Shown: positions 42,330-53,368 of the stretch, in pieces
Layout of the letters: the number at the start of each line of letters is the position of its first letter
Position numbering within the stretch: position 1 is the stretch's first letter
NCBI GenBank assembly: GCA_963678675.1
Contig: OY783196.1
Location: forward strand, 17,478,138-17,542,137
DNA: 64,000 bases
Source: Xiphydria camelus
Taxonomy: Eukaryota; Arthropoda; Insecta; Hymenoptera; Xiphydriidae
Direction of reading: 5' to 3'
Position numbers and translations under genes: made by a program
Notes under the pieces: generated by a model
What the model was told of the DNA's origin: nothing
Database searches by the model: none
Seen by the model: only the letters and a program-made list of their open reading frames with translations

Positions 42330-42500
42330 TTTTTAAAGGTACCAACCAATGAACAATTAATTCTCATCCTCTCGTTAACTACGGTGGCGTTCGTCCTGGC
42401 TAATGAAAGCATGAGAATTGATCGATCATTGGTTAGTACCTACGTTTAAAACTGACATTTTAAAAAGTCATCAGCGACATAATCCGTGATCCCGGGAGTA
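42330..42500. mobile_element. Foldback MITE family B, copy 2
   Basis: GGTACCAACCAATGAACAAT, TTAATTCTCATCCTCTCGTT, GCATGAGAATTGATCGATCA and CATTTTAAAAAGTCATCAGC match the 1903-2125 element. The left arm is shorter. Confidence 0.75.
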
Positions 42501-42887
42501 CATTTGCATGCGCTAACGTAACGAGAAATACACGAGGAAATAAGTAATCCGTTTCGATTTCCTCGCATTTTTTCTTGGTCTATCCTCAGTTGCGAGTGCC
42601 GATGTCCGGTGGCTGAGCGCTGAAGAGCGTCGCGTACGCGCATAAACACCGCCTAGTCTTCGCGGGAGAGTATACGCGCGCGATATCAGCACCTTCGTCC
42701 CCCTCGTCGCGTCCCGCGTTCCATATCAGTCGCGCGCCTTCAATCTCGCTCCTTTTCTTCCATAAGCCACCGTCGCGCCGTCTCGGTAGCGCTCGGAACC
42801 TCTCGGCTCCGTTCGCGCGCATACATAGCCGTATTTGTTGTTCAACAAGTGTCTCGCGGAGAGGCTGGTATCGGTGCTCTAAACTTA
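42501..42887. other. CpG-rich DNA
   Basis: CpG-dense at about 42590-42830; frames without domains. It forms the left flank of the large palindrome. Confidence 0.35.
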
Positions 42888-43779
42888 TAGACTAAGAGCT
42901 AGTGACATTTTTCAGTGATTATTTAGTTAAGGCCTATTTTTTGAGAGAATGTTGTGGGGGGCATGTCTAAGTGCCATCCGTGAGGATTAACCTTGATAGC
43001 GGTATGGGAGGCTGGCGGAACGCCCCCAATTTGTAAAAAATAGTGCACAAAATTATTATTTAGTTAAGGCTGAAATTTTGTTTACTATTCATCTGGTAGT
43101 CCACAATTATGAATATAAATTGGCGGATCGATTGGCCGGCATTAAAAGGGTGGCGGATCATCCTAAATACGTCGTGTGAACAATAAAATTTTTATTATTT
43201 AGTTAAGGCTCAATTTTTAATATGTTATTGAGGCAACTGTTTCAAGTGGAAATTTAAATTGGCGGAACAAAATATTGGCATTAACTACCTGGCGGAACGG
43301 TTTAAACATCCATTGTGCGCGCCTCGATTTCGTGTTGTTTGCCGCAGAATTTTTTGTATTAGGAATGCTTCTAATATAGATAATGATTTTGTTTATTTTC
43401 TGGAATCTTTTTAGTAATAATAATAATTTAGTTTTTCCCTGGAGTTAATATTTTAGCGCTCATTCAATATTGATGAGCTTCAATATATCAATCAAATATC
43501 AGTCTTATGTTAGGACACTCAACATTTTATTTGTGATGTCAGATGTTTTAACAATTTTTAAAACGGATGAATGATATAATTTTTTTTAGAATACCCTTTT
43601 GGCATTTGACCGACGATATAGTGCTTTATACAAATATAACGAGGTGCGTGAAGTGAAAGAATATTTTTAACAGACATTTTTTTAAAGCGAACTAATTTCT
43701 TAGAGTAGTTATCGACTTACAAATATACGGTAGGTACTTCGTATAAAGACAATTTTAATACCGTCAGTTGTTCGATCAT

Positions 43780-43862
43780 CTAATCATCTTCTGTGTCCGG
43801 CCAGTCAGAATCGTCACCTTCGTCAACAGAATCCAGATCACTAGATGCTCGGGAGCCTACGT
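43780..43862 (-). pseudogene. Mirror copy of the terminal exon in the left arm
   Basis: The 83-bp terminal exon is repeated here on the minus strand with the same acceptor (ATTTATAG) and the TAG stop. It differs by one substitution, CTGGATTCTGTTGACG against CTGAATTCAGTTGACG-type sequence. It has no 5' part on this side, so it is a by-product of arm duplication. Confidence 0.8.
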
Positions 43863-43983
43863 CTATAAATTTAAACAAATTGATTAGAAAAATGTAATAT
43901 TTTTTGTTTATATTTACTGTTAAATCTGCATACCTGATTCAATGTCACTGTTCACATTCTCAAGAGCTCAACCTTCTCAACAT

Positions 43984-44699
43984 TCTCAAGAGCTCTGCCT
44001 GGCTTCCACGCCCTTACAGGGTATGATTACAACCCTTCCCGTAAAGGAAAAAATAAATCATATCAGTTATTCAAGGCGTTCTATAATTATCAAAAGGCAT
44101 TTGAAGACCTAGGCAAAGATGATGTTGACACTTCAGCAGTGTTTCCTGTTTTGCAAGAATTTATCTGCCGGATGTATGGTGTCAAAAACGCAGACCCGTT
44201 AATGAAGCTCGTTTGGTACTCTTTAACGAAGCTTATAAAGTTGCAGACACTCTACGTACTCATTTGCAAGAAACATCCGCAATTGCGACGCATCAAACTT
44301 GCCACCATGCTCAACTGAAGTGCAACAGCAACTACTGCGGAGCTCGTACATTGCCAGTATCTGGCTAAATGCAAATTTGCAACAACCAACGGACAAATCT
44401 CCAGAAAACCATGGCTGGTGCATCAACGACGGCAAGTATGAATTCGTCTGGTTTCAAGGAGATCAATTGCCTGAATTTCTTGGAGATGTACTTGTTGAAG
44501 ATTCCAATAAAAGCGACAATGATTGCAACAGTGACATTGAATCAGGTATGCAGATTTAACAGTAAATATAAACAAAAAATATTACATTTTTCTAATCAAT
44601 TTGTTTAAATTTATAGACGTAGGCTCCCGAGCATCTAGTGATCTGAATTCAGTTGACGAAGGTGACGATTCTGACTGGCCGGACACAGAAGATGATTAG
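43984..44699 (+). pseudogene. Transposon-encoded ORF of unknown class, C-terminal part with intron
   Basis: The plus strand reads GYDYNPSRKGKNKSYQLF and YQKAFEDLGKDDVDTSAV, then shifts frame to NEARLVLFNEAYKVADTL, and shifts again to the frame with HGWCINDGKYEFVWFQGDQL and PEFLGDVLVEDSN up to ESG at 44541. A GTATGC donor and a TTTATAG acceptor frame a 75-bp intron. The last exon (44617-44699) gives DVGSRASSDLNSVDEG and an acidic end before TAG. The N-E-A-R-x-x-L-F and G-W-x-x-x-D-G-K patterns recall large uncharacterised transposon ORFs in insects and cnidarians (from memory). Two frameshifts make it a relic. It lies between the arms of the palindrome. Confidence 0.6.
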
Positions 44700-45591
44700 A
44701 TGATCGAACAACTGACGGTATTAAAATTGTCTTTATATGAAGTACCTACCATATATTTGTAAGTCGATAAATACTCTAAGAAATTAGTCCGCTTTAAAAA
44801 AATTTCTGTTAAAAATATTCTTTCACTTCACGCACCTCGTTATATTTGTATAAAGCACTATATCGTCGGTCAAATGCCAAAAGGGTATTCTAAAAAAAAT
44901 TATATCATTCATCCGTTTTAAAAATTGTTAAAACATCTGACATCACAAATAAAATGTTGAGTGTCCTAACATAAGACTGATGTTTGATTGATATATTGAA
45001 GCTCATCAATATTGAATGAGCGCTAAAATATTAACTCCAGGGAAAAACTAAATTATTATTATTACTAAAAAGATTCCAGAAAATAAACAAAATCATTATT
45101 TATATTAGAAGCATTCCTAATACAAAAAATTCTGCGGCAAACAACACGAAATCGAGGCGCGCACAATGGATGTTTAAACCGTTCCGCCAGGTAGTTAATG
45201 CCAATATTTTGTTCCGCCAATTTAAATTTCCACTTGAAACAGTTGCCTCAATAACATATTAAAAATTGAGCCTTAACTAAATAATAAAAATTTTATTGTT
45301 CACACGACGTATTTAGGATGATCCGCCACCCTTTTAATGCCGGCCAATCGATCCGCCAATTTATATTCATAATTGTGGACTACCAGATGAATAGTAAACA
45401 AAATTTCAGCCTTAACTAAATAATAATTTTGTGCACTATTTTTTACAAGTTGGGGGCGTTCCGCCAGCCTCCCATACCGCTATCAAGATTAATCCTCACG
45501 GATGGCACTTAGACATGCCCCCCACAACATTCTCTCAAAAAATAGGCCTTAACTAAATAATCACTGAAAAATGTCACTAGCTCTTAGTCTA

Positions 45592-46491
45592 TTAGCCGCG
45601 CTCGTAGGAGCGCGCCCGCGCGGTTGGCGACTGCTGCCGCTACGCGGCTATGGCGCGGCGATGAGCAGAGAGCTCTCTTGCGTAATCGTTATACGCAGTC
45701 TTTGGACCCGCGACTGGAAGTTTCGGCTCGCGTCGAAGCCGATCGATTTGCGCTATCGGCGCGCGAACTCGTCGGCCTCGGCGCGCGCGGCTGTAATATC
45801 CTCGTCAATCCCGAAAGCTTTCCCCGACCAGCTGCACTGGTTGATGCCATGTTGGATAAAGTTGGAGGTTATGGTCAAATGACTTTCAAATATTTGTAGT
45901 ATTAAACAAAGATAAAAGTAATAAATAAAAGCTTTACCATCATAAGAAAATACCTGCATACAAGAGAAAAAAATAAGATTATTTTGTCCACAATTATGAC
46001 CTCAGGGTCTGACGAGGATATAATAACGGATGAACGATCGGCCGCGTTTCGAGGAGCGCGGCTTTAATCGCGATCACGGTTAACGTATCGCGGTTGATAT
46101 CCCCGGAAACCGCGAGGGTCCGCGACGGGAGGAGGGTTCGGCAGTGTCGCTGGATTACAAATTTACGTATCTTGATATATTATGTACCTACGTTTTGGCC
46201 TGGTCGTCGAGATTATCGTGATTCCAACACTTTATGTGAAGTACATATTCGCGTACCTGGCTCTCCGCGCGAATATTGATTTTACGTACTGTTGGAGTTT
46301 CTCTTGACAATATAGTATTGGTACGAGGGGATCGAAATATTTAGGGTAGACCCAGACAGTCGGGATCCTTTGATCTTCGAAAAGAAACGGTTCACATTAC
46401 ATCAACTATGATAAGACATTGTTGAAAAAATGCTTAAATATTTAATTGCCTTACAAATGCCCTTCGTCTGATTTTTTCCTGTACACTGTAT
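45592..46491. other. CpG-rich DNA, no gene recognised
   Basis: GC-rich to about 45850. Two overlapping plus frames (45571-45882 and 45624-45899) lack any domain; the first starts inside the palindrome. No other structure. Confidence 0.35.
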
Positions 46492-46673
46492 GAAAAATTT
46501 GTATTTTTAATATAACTTTATGTCAAGCTTTATTGTTAACTTTATATACAATTAAATTAAATTGAATATAAATTTCATAACGGAGTAAGTATATATTAAT
46601 TTTCATAATCACGTATTGGATAAGAGCTTTATATACAATTATATTAAGTTTAATACAAGTTTTGTTTACAGTA
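46492..46673. mobile_element. MITE family G, copy (uninterrupted)
   Basis: TACACTGTATGAAAAATTTG at the left and CAAGTTTTGTTTACAGTA at the right. Internal TTTATATACAATTAAATT and its inverted counterpart flank CATAATCACGTATTGGATAA. It is the full-length reference for the nested copy at 47793-49795. Confidence 0.8.
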
Positions 46674-47318
46674 ATAGGTAATTGTACGACAAAAAGTAAT
46701 GGAATAATAATTCCAGGACTAAAAAAACACCAATAGCAGTAAATCTCACTTTTGTTGCTCTGAACGGTGCTGTTTGTACCAAATCGCGCGCGCGCGGTAC
46801 CTATGTTTATCGTAATCTCGCGTCGATTATACGCGTTATCTGGATATATCGCGCGTAATTAAGGATATCGCAGTATCTACCGATATCCGCCGATCTCGTA
46901 TCTGCGCAGTTTTTTTATTGACGTTCCAGACAAGGGGGAACATCGGCTCGGTTATACTTACACGGTCTACGTACCTATAGGTACATCTCTATCAATGTCT
47001 CGGATCTTTATATCTATAAGGATCAATAATTGATTTTTGCATAGACAATTGCAGCGAATCGTCATCCGATCTCTCATCTTGCGCAACGATTATGCAGTCT
47101 CGGCGCGTGGCATAACTGCGATGTTGCGCCGGCGGACTACAGTGTCCTTCAGCCGCCCCGTTCGCACGATTCCGTGTTTTGTGTGTATCCGCTAATCGAG
47201 CTTGCAAATACGAGGTAACGGATTGCATCGACGTCGAACGAAGTTCTTCGTTCTCGAACGGTATGCCCTATTTGCGTACAACTAGTTTTCGAGAGGTTAA
47301 TGGCAGTAGTACCTACCT
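46674..47318. other. No gene recognised
   Basis: A patch of CGCGCGCGCG near 46780; otherwise mixed DNA. The 78-codon minus frames have no domain. Confidence 0.35.
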
Positions 47319-47770
47319 GCATAAAAAGAAAAGTACCTACGTCTAAAGCAAGGTGGAAGTCTGGGAAGAGTAGAATCAAAAATTCTGGTTACGGATCGTA
47401 TCCCAGATTTTTATCCAGACAATTTTTTCATATTGGCTTAAACGTAAAATTTACTCGACTTACCTGTACCTTTTTTATTCAATTTTGTTGTTGTATGGGT
47501 TCTTCATTATAAAACTATAATTACTTGTTCGGTACTAGAATATAGTTCATTAGTACTAATTTGAGAGTTTAATGAAATAATTGATTGAAATAATATCAAC
47601 TAACGAGAACAGATATCGATTACAGCATAACCTTGTAAAAACAACTGGACTCTAATTGAAGAACGGATCATCAAACGGCTGAAAGTCTGGGATACGATTC
47701 GTAGCAATACTTTTTTGGATCAACTTTTCTCAGACTTCTGCCATACTTTAGCTAGCCTTTTTTTACGCGG
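47319..47770. mobile_element. MITE family I, copy 1
   Basis: GTGGAAGTCTGGGAAGAGTA and GGTTACGGATCGTATCCCAG at the left are mirrored near the right by GTCTGGGATACGATTCGTAG and TTCTGCCATACTTTAGC. The whole interior aligns with 61509-61939 (GTTCGGTACTAGAATATAGT, AACAGATATCGATTACA). Confidence 0.85.
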
Positions 47771-47829
47771 ATACTGTGTCGCGCGGGTATCTGCACCGTA
47801 AAAAAATTGGTATTAAATTTAATACAATT

Positions 47830-48084
47830 GAAGGGCTTATTGGAAAAACGTGACAAGCCACATTCTGTTCAAAAATAAACAGTTTACTTTGTAGTAGTCC
47901 CCTGCATTTTCTTTTAATACTTTAAGATTGTAGACGTTAATATATGAACTAGAATATATCTGTCAAGAACACTGAGGGGTTATATTAATCAAATATGCAT
48001 TTTACAGATTTTTTTGGAACTTCAAAGTTCGTCTTCTCAATAAAATGATTTTGTGGATTGTCACGTTTTTTCAATAAGCCCTTC
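47830..48084. mobile_element. 255-bp MITE with AATT duplication, nested
   Basis: GAAGGGCTTATTGGAAAAAC and GTTTTTTCAATAAGCCCTTC are inverted ends. AATT precedes and follows; the unoccupied relatives at 21633 (GTAATTGTACATAAAGC) and in 46492-46673 have AATT once. Confidence 0.9.
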
Positions 48085-48300
48085 AATTGTATATAAAGCT
48101 TTAATCCGATACGTGATTATGAAATTTAATACACTCCATTGTGAAAGTTACACGGAGAAAAAGGATTAGTAAAAAGTCATGAGAAAACCCATGCATTTTT
48201 ACAGTTATCCCACACTTGGAAAAAAAATTGTATATTCAATTAAATCGGCGTTTACGAGTGGGGAAATGTACATTTAGTTGCTTTGACTAATAAATTAGCA

Positions 48301-49055
48301 CATGCGTGGGAAAAGGGGTATAAGTCGAAAATTGCGTAAATTGAGATAAGTCGTCCACAGGATTTTTCTGGGCATTGTCTATCGCTGGGAAAAGGGATAT
48401 AAGTCAGTTCTCTCTCTCTCTCTTTTTAAAGAAGGGAAAATCTATTGTGAAAAAAGATACATCTACAAAATAACGTAAATCTTGAGTGAAAAGGGGTTTA
48501 TGTCGTGTTAGGTTTACCTCTTCTAAGCTACAAGGGACTCATTCCCATAAATGCTAAGAAGAAAGAAAATTTACTTGAACTTCTGCTTTATATCAATAAG
48601 ACCTTTCACTTTTTTTATCAGAACATTATCACGAAGGACAATGTTCCTAATAGTCTACCATTAAGCGATAGCGAATCTGAATAACCAGTATACTATTTTT
48701 GATGTATATGTAATCCATTGTTTTGTTTCGTTTTGTCTCATTAAATTTAGATACAATAAACCTTTGTAAAAAAGTATAGCACTATGTATTATCATTTTTC
48801 ACGTTGGGAAAAAGGATATAAGTCCCTTTTTTTAGAAATTTTTGATGTCATTGGAATAAGTCAACTTTTTTTTTTTCTTATTTTCAAGATTATGTATTTG
48901 ACCCCAGAATCGAAGAATAATCTCATAAAAACATGCCACTTCCACAAGACAATTTTTGGATATGTTAATTTGTGATCAATCGCGACACCAACATACTGTT
49001 TTCCTTGTTTTCTCAAAATTAAAGATTTCGACCTATACCCCTTTTCCCACGCATG
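48301..49055. mobile_element. Pogo-like element 5, nested in family H copy
   Basis: CATGCGTGGGAAAAGGGGTA with TAAGTCG, and CGACCTATACCCCTTTTCCC with ACGCATG, are inverted ends. The motif GGGAAAAGGG(A/G)TATAAGTC recurs at 48383, about 48490 (variant) and 48803. The open frames (63-66 codons) show no domain. The same repeat-your-own-end layout is seen in elements 1-4. Confidence 0.75.
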
Positions 49056-49198
49056 GGCCAATTTTGTTATAACGATTAACGACTATTTGAAGGAAACAGG
49101 TTGTAGTCTATTCAAGACAATTATGATTCCAGGCAAATTAATTTGCATTCCCCCACCCGTAACCGCTAATTTAGTTAAATCTACTACAACAGGGCTCC

Positions 49199-49379
49199 TC
49201 GAGGTGAAACATTGAAGTTTTTAATAGACCACAGCGTACTTTTTACAGTTCGTAATAGTGTAAACATCAGTTTATACGGTAAAATTTACCAATCTCTCGT
49301 TAATGTGCCGGGTGTGTTCACGGGTTTATACTATTACAAACTGTAAAAAGTACGCTGTATCACCTCCAGGAGCCCTGTT
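49199..49379. mobile_element. 181-bp foldback MITE
   Basis: AACAGGGCTCCTCGAGGTGA and TCACCTCCAGGAGCCCTGTT pair. Inside, TACTTTTTACAGTTCGTAAT and ATTACAAACTGTAAAAAGTA also pair. Confidence 0.9.
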
Positions 49380-49471
49380 ACTGCAGAGATTCATTGTAGA
49401 AATATTACTAATCCTTTTTCTCCGTGTATATTGAATTTATTATGATTATATATAGAGTTCGACAAATATTT

Positions 49472-49717
49472 CTGTGGTACTAAGTCCAAACCCGATATGT
49501 CAAAAAAAAGCGATTTTTTGTTTTTAATGTCAATATGTACAGTCAACAATGAAGAATATGATGGCAAAACCCGATATGGCTCCAAATCACCTACAACTTG
49601 TAGGTTAACAAAATAATATTCCGATTACGCTCTACGTCTTTGAATTGGTCGGTGGTTTGAAGCGTCTCCTGAAAAATCAACTTTCTTGACATATCGGGTT
49701 CTGTCTTAGTACCACAG
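49472..49717. mobile_element. 246-bp MITE, nested
   Basis: CTGTGGTACTAAGTCCAAAC with CCGATATGTCAA, and TTGACATATCGGGTTCTGTC with TTAGTACCACAG, are inverted ends. ATTT flanks both sides and may be the duplication. Confidence 0.85.
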
Positions 49718-49795
49718 ATTTAATACAAATTTCGCAAGGGAGTATATTAAATTTCATAATTGCATGTATCGGAAAAAAGCTCCGTATAAAAGTAT

Positions 49796-50384
49796 AGGTA
49801 CCTACGTATATTAGAAATACAAATTTTTCTTATATAGCGTTTGTACAGGTAAAAAAGTGAGGCTCTACTGTATACTCGGTACGCGTGACGACGAGAATAG
49901 AAGAGCAGTCCCGAGCGCCAGTGAGAGATAATCACAATTAAATGTAATTCTCTTGTAACAGTACTCACTGCGGCTGTTATGAAGTGGTGATTATCGATGA
50001 CGATTTAATACGCCGACTCCTTATGTAATCCTTACGTGGTTCTGAACTTGGATCGCGATTCTCTCCGTGGCCTTTTCGCTCCATAATTTAATTTCATCGC
50101 AGCGCAGAGATCTGTTTATTGCGCGGATCTATGATCTACGATCGATTTCTCGCCACGTCGTAATACAGCTGTAGACGGTATTTCTCGATGAAATCGTCTG
50201 GCCTTTTTATTTTCCCTTCGTAGAGGTAGGTATGGTTCGTTCGTTCGCGTTACTTGGAGTATGTAACCACTTCTAGGCGGCGTATCGGATTGCGTGACAG
50301 TAATCGAGGGTCGTCCGATTCTCGATCGGAAATCTTTTTCATGTCAACCACATGGTCGAGAGGAAATCGTGCAGATCGTTGTGA
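49796..50384. other. No feature recognised
   Basis: Moderate GC with scattered CpG; no repeat partner or coding signal. Confidence 0.4.
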
Positions 50385-50870
50385 TACACTGAGAGAAAAA
50401 TGTAATAAATAGTATCAACTAAACGTTTATATATTGCTCATTTAATATTTTATCAGCTCAAATAATATTTATTTTTCTGAACAAAGTAATTTTGTTAACA
50501 CTAGAACTACCGCAGACGGTCAATTTGACTGGTCTTTTTTTTCAGAATGCCATAAATCTTGATTATTTCGTAATCCATGAGGTTTTTTTCGAAATTGGTA
50601 TAATACTTTTTACTGGAATGAATTTCAATGTATGAAAAAGTTCCATAGCAGTATGGGCCAAAAGTCCATAGATAACGAGATAATCACCTGCCAGAACGAC
50701 CGTCTTAGGACGTGCGGCCGTTTGGGAGTGTTAATAGACTATATCTCTCAACTTGAGTCAACAGAATATTTTGTTGGGACAAATAAATCTTACTTAAGCC
50801 GATAAAATATTTGATTGGTGATGTATAAATAAACTTTCAATTGATTCTATTAAAATTCTCCCTCAGTGTA
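50385..50870. mobile_element. MITE with TACACTGAGAGAAAAA ends, interrupted
   Basis: TACACTGAGAGAAAAATGTA at the left and TAAAATTCTCCCTCAGTGTA at the right; AATATTTATTTTTCTG-type blocks inside. The piggyBac-like insert at 50499-50730 divides it. Confidence 0.8.
50499..50730. mobile_element. piggyBac-type MITE (TTAA flanks), nested
   Basis: TTAA stands at 50495-50498 and 50731-50734. The ends CACTAGAACTACCGC and GCGGCCGTTTGGGAGTG match only in the first bases (CACT) and in part of the next ten. The GCCAAAAGTCCATAGATAAC with GAGATAATC block also occurs at about 60117-60143. Confidence 0.6.
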
Positions 50871-51549
50871 GCTACACATATGCAGTAATTATTGTAAATA
50901 GAATCGATGGTTGGTACTTCATTTTTACTTATAATAAATATAATAACGTATTTTACGCGATAAATGTTTGTCTTCGAATCCGATACAATGCATTTGCGAC
51001 CACTCAATGCTACGTTGGTTGAATAAAACTCCACAACTTTCGCGGGATATCTTAACGCGTAATCTCCATTGGCTTAACGCTCGACGGTTTCGATCGCTGC
51101 GACGATTTTATATCGCACAATCAAATCATACCCACACGTCACACTTTTAGTCCATTCTATGTGTTCATCCATCTAAATTTATCATTAATATCGCAACAGC
51201 GACCAATCGAAAGCCGAGTCATGAAAACTCATTGACTTTTTTTTTTTTCACGTTGAAACGCTCAATCAACTGATAATGCCAGCTTGTCAAAAGTTTCGCA
51301 GTCACACTTCCTTCGAGAAAATGCATTATTCTACCAATACGGAGATACTATCTTCCGTCGCGATCTTTTTTCCGCGCGCGACACTCGAAACGCGGTGGCG
51401 ATCGTTACCAAGATTTGATATATCGCGCGATTGAATCAAACGTTACCCCTTTAGTCCAACCCTGCCACTTATCTATCGAACGACCGCTAATTGTAGACCG
51501 GTGACCAACTGAATGAAAATTCTACAATTATCCGTTACATATTTATCTT
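50871..51549. other. No gene recognised
   Basis: Mixed AT-rich sequence with a T-run at 51238-51249. Nothing else. Confidence 0.4.
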
Positions 51550-51745
51550 TTACTAGCTTTGCCCTCGCGACTTCGTCCGCATGGGGATCACGAAATAATC
51601 TCATTCCCTATTTTACCCCCTTAAGAGAGTAGGTATATAAATAGTAGGTATCTATATAAAAACACGCGCGTATTCGAATGCAACGTTGTGTCAAAATTTC
51701 AAAGCAATCGGTGAAGAATTTACCAAGCATTTTGATAGAATATAA
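51550..51745. repeat. Arthropod interspersed repeat, probable SINE or LINE fragment
   Basis: CTAGCTTTGCCCTCGCGACT with TCGTCCGCATGG, then TTGTGTCAAAATTTCAAAGC with AATCGGTGAAG. A string of this kind (TTTGCCCGCGACTTCGTCCG, then AAATTTCAAGCAATCGG) is a familiar dispersed repeat in insect genomes. Which class it belongs to I cannot say. No second copy in the window. Confidence 0.4.
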
Positions 51746-53292
51746 AAATGTTGTTCTGATGAATGAGTGAGAAAGGAATATTTCTATTGTATTTTTGGAA
51801 ATTATTATTTGCCACTTCGATAAAAATAAAAATATAAAAATTATTACAATTGCGCAATTACGTTCTCTCCTAATGGAAAACTACGCTGCTGTCATGGAGA
51901 TCCATTAATTATACCGTACTTTTGTCATTTCTTGGACAATGCTTGGTACTCCAACAATGCTATACTAAAAATTACGTTTCGACCTTCAGACATATCCGTA
52001 CGGCGATGCCGAGCAAAAATTCGCCAGCGAGAGAGATAATCGCACTCGAAGGGGACATTCCCATTCCGCCACAGCGAGCGGAATAGCCGCGCTCTACCCT
52101 AAAATAAAATTCTCGTCGGCCAGCCAAGAATCGCGGAACGCTCGGCATTTCTCGTGGCGCGATGCGAACCGCGGAATATTCGGTGCGCCGTCGCTTAGTG
52201 CGAGTTTTTCTAGGAATAACGATTTTTCAACGCATCTCGCTGATATTTTTACACCGCGGCGGTATCTTAATCGCGAACTTCTATCGCGCAGCGGCAATTC
52301 ATCGGTCGATCCGAGCCACTCGTCCATGAGGAGTTTTAATAAAGTTTCCTCCCGTAGGAAAAGAGAATCGACGGACTTAAATGAGGGATTTCCGCGAAGA
52401 AGATAATATCCCTTATTACGTACCTGGTGCGTTTATGCTATTGTATATCTGAATCGTTAAATTTATGACCATTTTCGAAGTAATAGAAATCAGGTATTTT
52501 TTTAAAAGTTGGTAATTTTAATTCGAGTACCAACGATAAAGTGGCCTCGAAAATGAAAATTGAAAATGAGGTTTGACTGCTCGGGGCAATATTTTGGCAG
52601 AGGCTGATCTGTAATATATACTCGTAAATGCCAAATACTAATACTAATACTAAATACATACTCGTATGTAATAACGATGTCTATGGGCGTCCGGAGTCAT
52701 AGACTCATGTTAACGGCTGACTTTGACTACTGTATACTTGCCTCGGTATGAGACTTACGAGACTCTGTAACAGAGATAGTTAATGCTCGACAAGATCGTG
52801 ATTCTCGCGTCTCATTCGCATAACAGTACATTCCTATGGGGTTCGCATCCTTCTTTCAACCTTATAGAATGTAATAAGCAGCTCTTAACAGAGAATGCAT
52901 ACTTATTTCATAGAACGTAAAACAAAAAATCGAAAACTTCATTATCACTCGAGAGAAAAGATTACGAAGCGTGCGCGTCGTTATTGATTGATCGCGAATG
53001 AAATTCCTTGATTCGTAATAAAAAGGAAAAGACGTTTTAGCGAACAGCTTCGCGAGTGAAAGTGGCGTATAAGTGGTTGATTAAAAGAGAGTTCTAACAA
53101 GTGTAAGGTACAGAATTGATCAAGTTGGGTTAAAATCAGTTAGATCAGTTGAATATGAAGTCACGAGTTGTAAATTAAATATTTTTGTTCTTCTATAAAT
53201 ATTTGCTACTTCTGCATATTATCAAGTCTTCCAATGGGATATTTAATTAGTTTAATTAATCATTTGTCAATGTAATTAAAGATTCATTTCAC
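51746..53292. other. No gene recognised
   Basis: A mildly CpG-rich patch lies at 52000-52400. Frames of 73-77 codons lack domains. ACTAATACTAATACTAA near 52628 is a short simple repeat. Confidence 0.4.
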
Positions 53293-53368
53293 TCCAGGTG
53301 GAAAAGTTCTATATATTTTGTATATAGTCCATATGTGAATTTGGTCATACATATATGGATTATATATG

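Larger units (their letters stand above)
42890..45589. mobile_element. 2.7-kb palindromic element with arms of about 1.07 kb
   Basis: The left arm 42890-43952 and the right arm 44527-45589 are near-perfect inverted copies, beginning GACTAAGAGCTAGTGACATT and ending AATGTCACTAGCTCTTAGTC, with TA on both sides (42888-42889, 45590-45591). Subterminal ATTATTTAGTTAAGGC occurs at 42918, 43055 and 43194 (and mirrored), and GGCGGAAC or GGCGGATC about six times per arm. The 574-bp centre holds a broken gene. The arms include that gene's last intron and exon, so part of the gene is present twice in opposite directions. Confidence 0.9.
48212..49398. mobile_element. MITE family H, copy 2, interrupted
   Basis: TATTCAATTAAATCGGCGTT and ACGAGTGGGGAAATGTA at the left, TTTGCATTCCCCCACCCGTA and ACCGCTAATTTAGTTAAATC at the right correspond to family H. 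It is split by 48301-49055 and bordered by 49199-49379. The right boundary is uncertain. Confidence 0.7.
48149..49428. mobile_element. Nested MITE with CACGGAGAAAAAGG ends
   Basis: TACACGGAGAAAAAGGATTA with GTAA at the left and ACTAATCCTTTTTCTCCGTG with TA at the right. Most of its length consists of further insertions. Confidence 0.85.
47793..49795. mobile_element. MITE family G copy split by a ladder of nested insertions
   Basis: The G-family order TATTAAATTTAATACAATT, GTATATAAAGC, ATACGTGATTATGAAATTTA, then TATTGAATTTATTATG and TTAATACAAATTTCGC is visible, but it is cut by elements at 47830-48084, 48149-49428 and 49472-49717. An uninterrupted copy is about 180 bp; here it spans 2.0 kb. 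Confidence 0.7.

Noticed and set aside
45571..45899. Overlapping 103- and 91-codon plus frames as a small gene
   Set aside because: One frame begins inside the palindromic element and the other has no recognisable motif; both lie in GC-rich flank.
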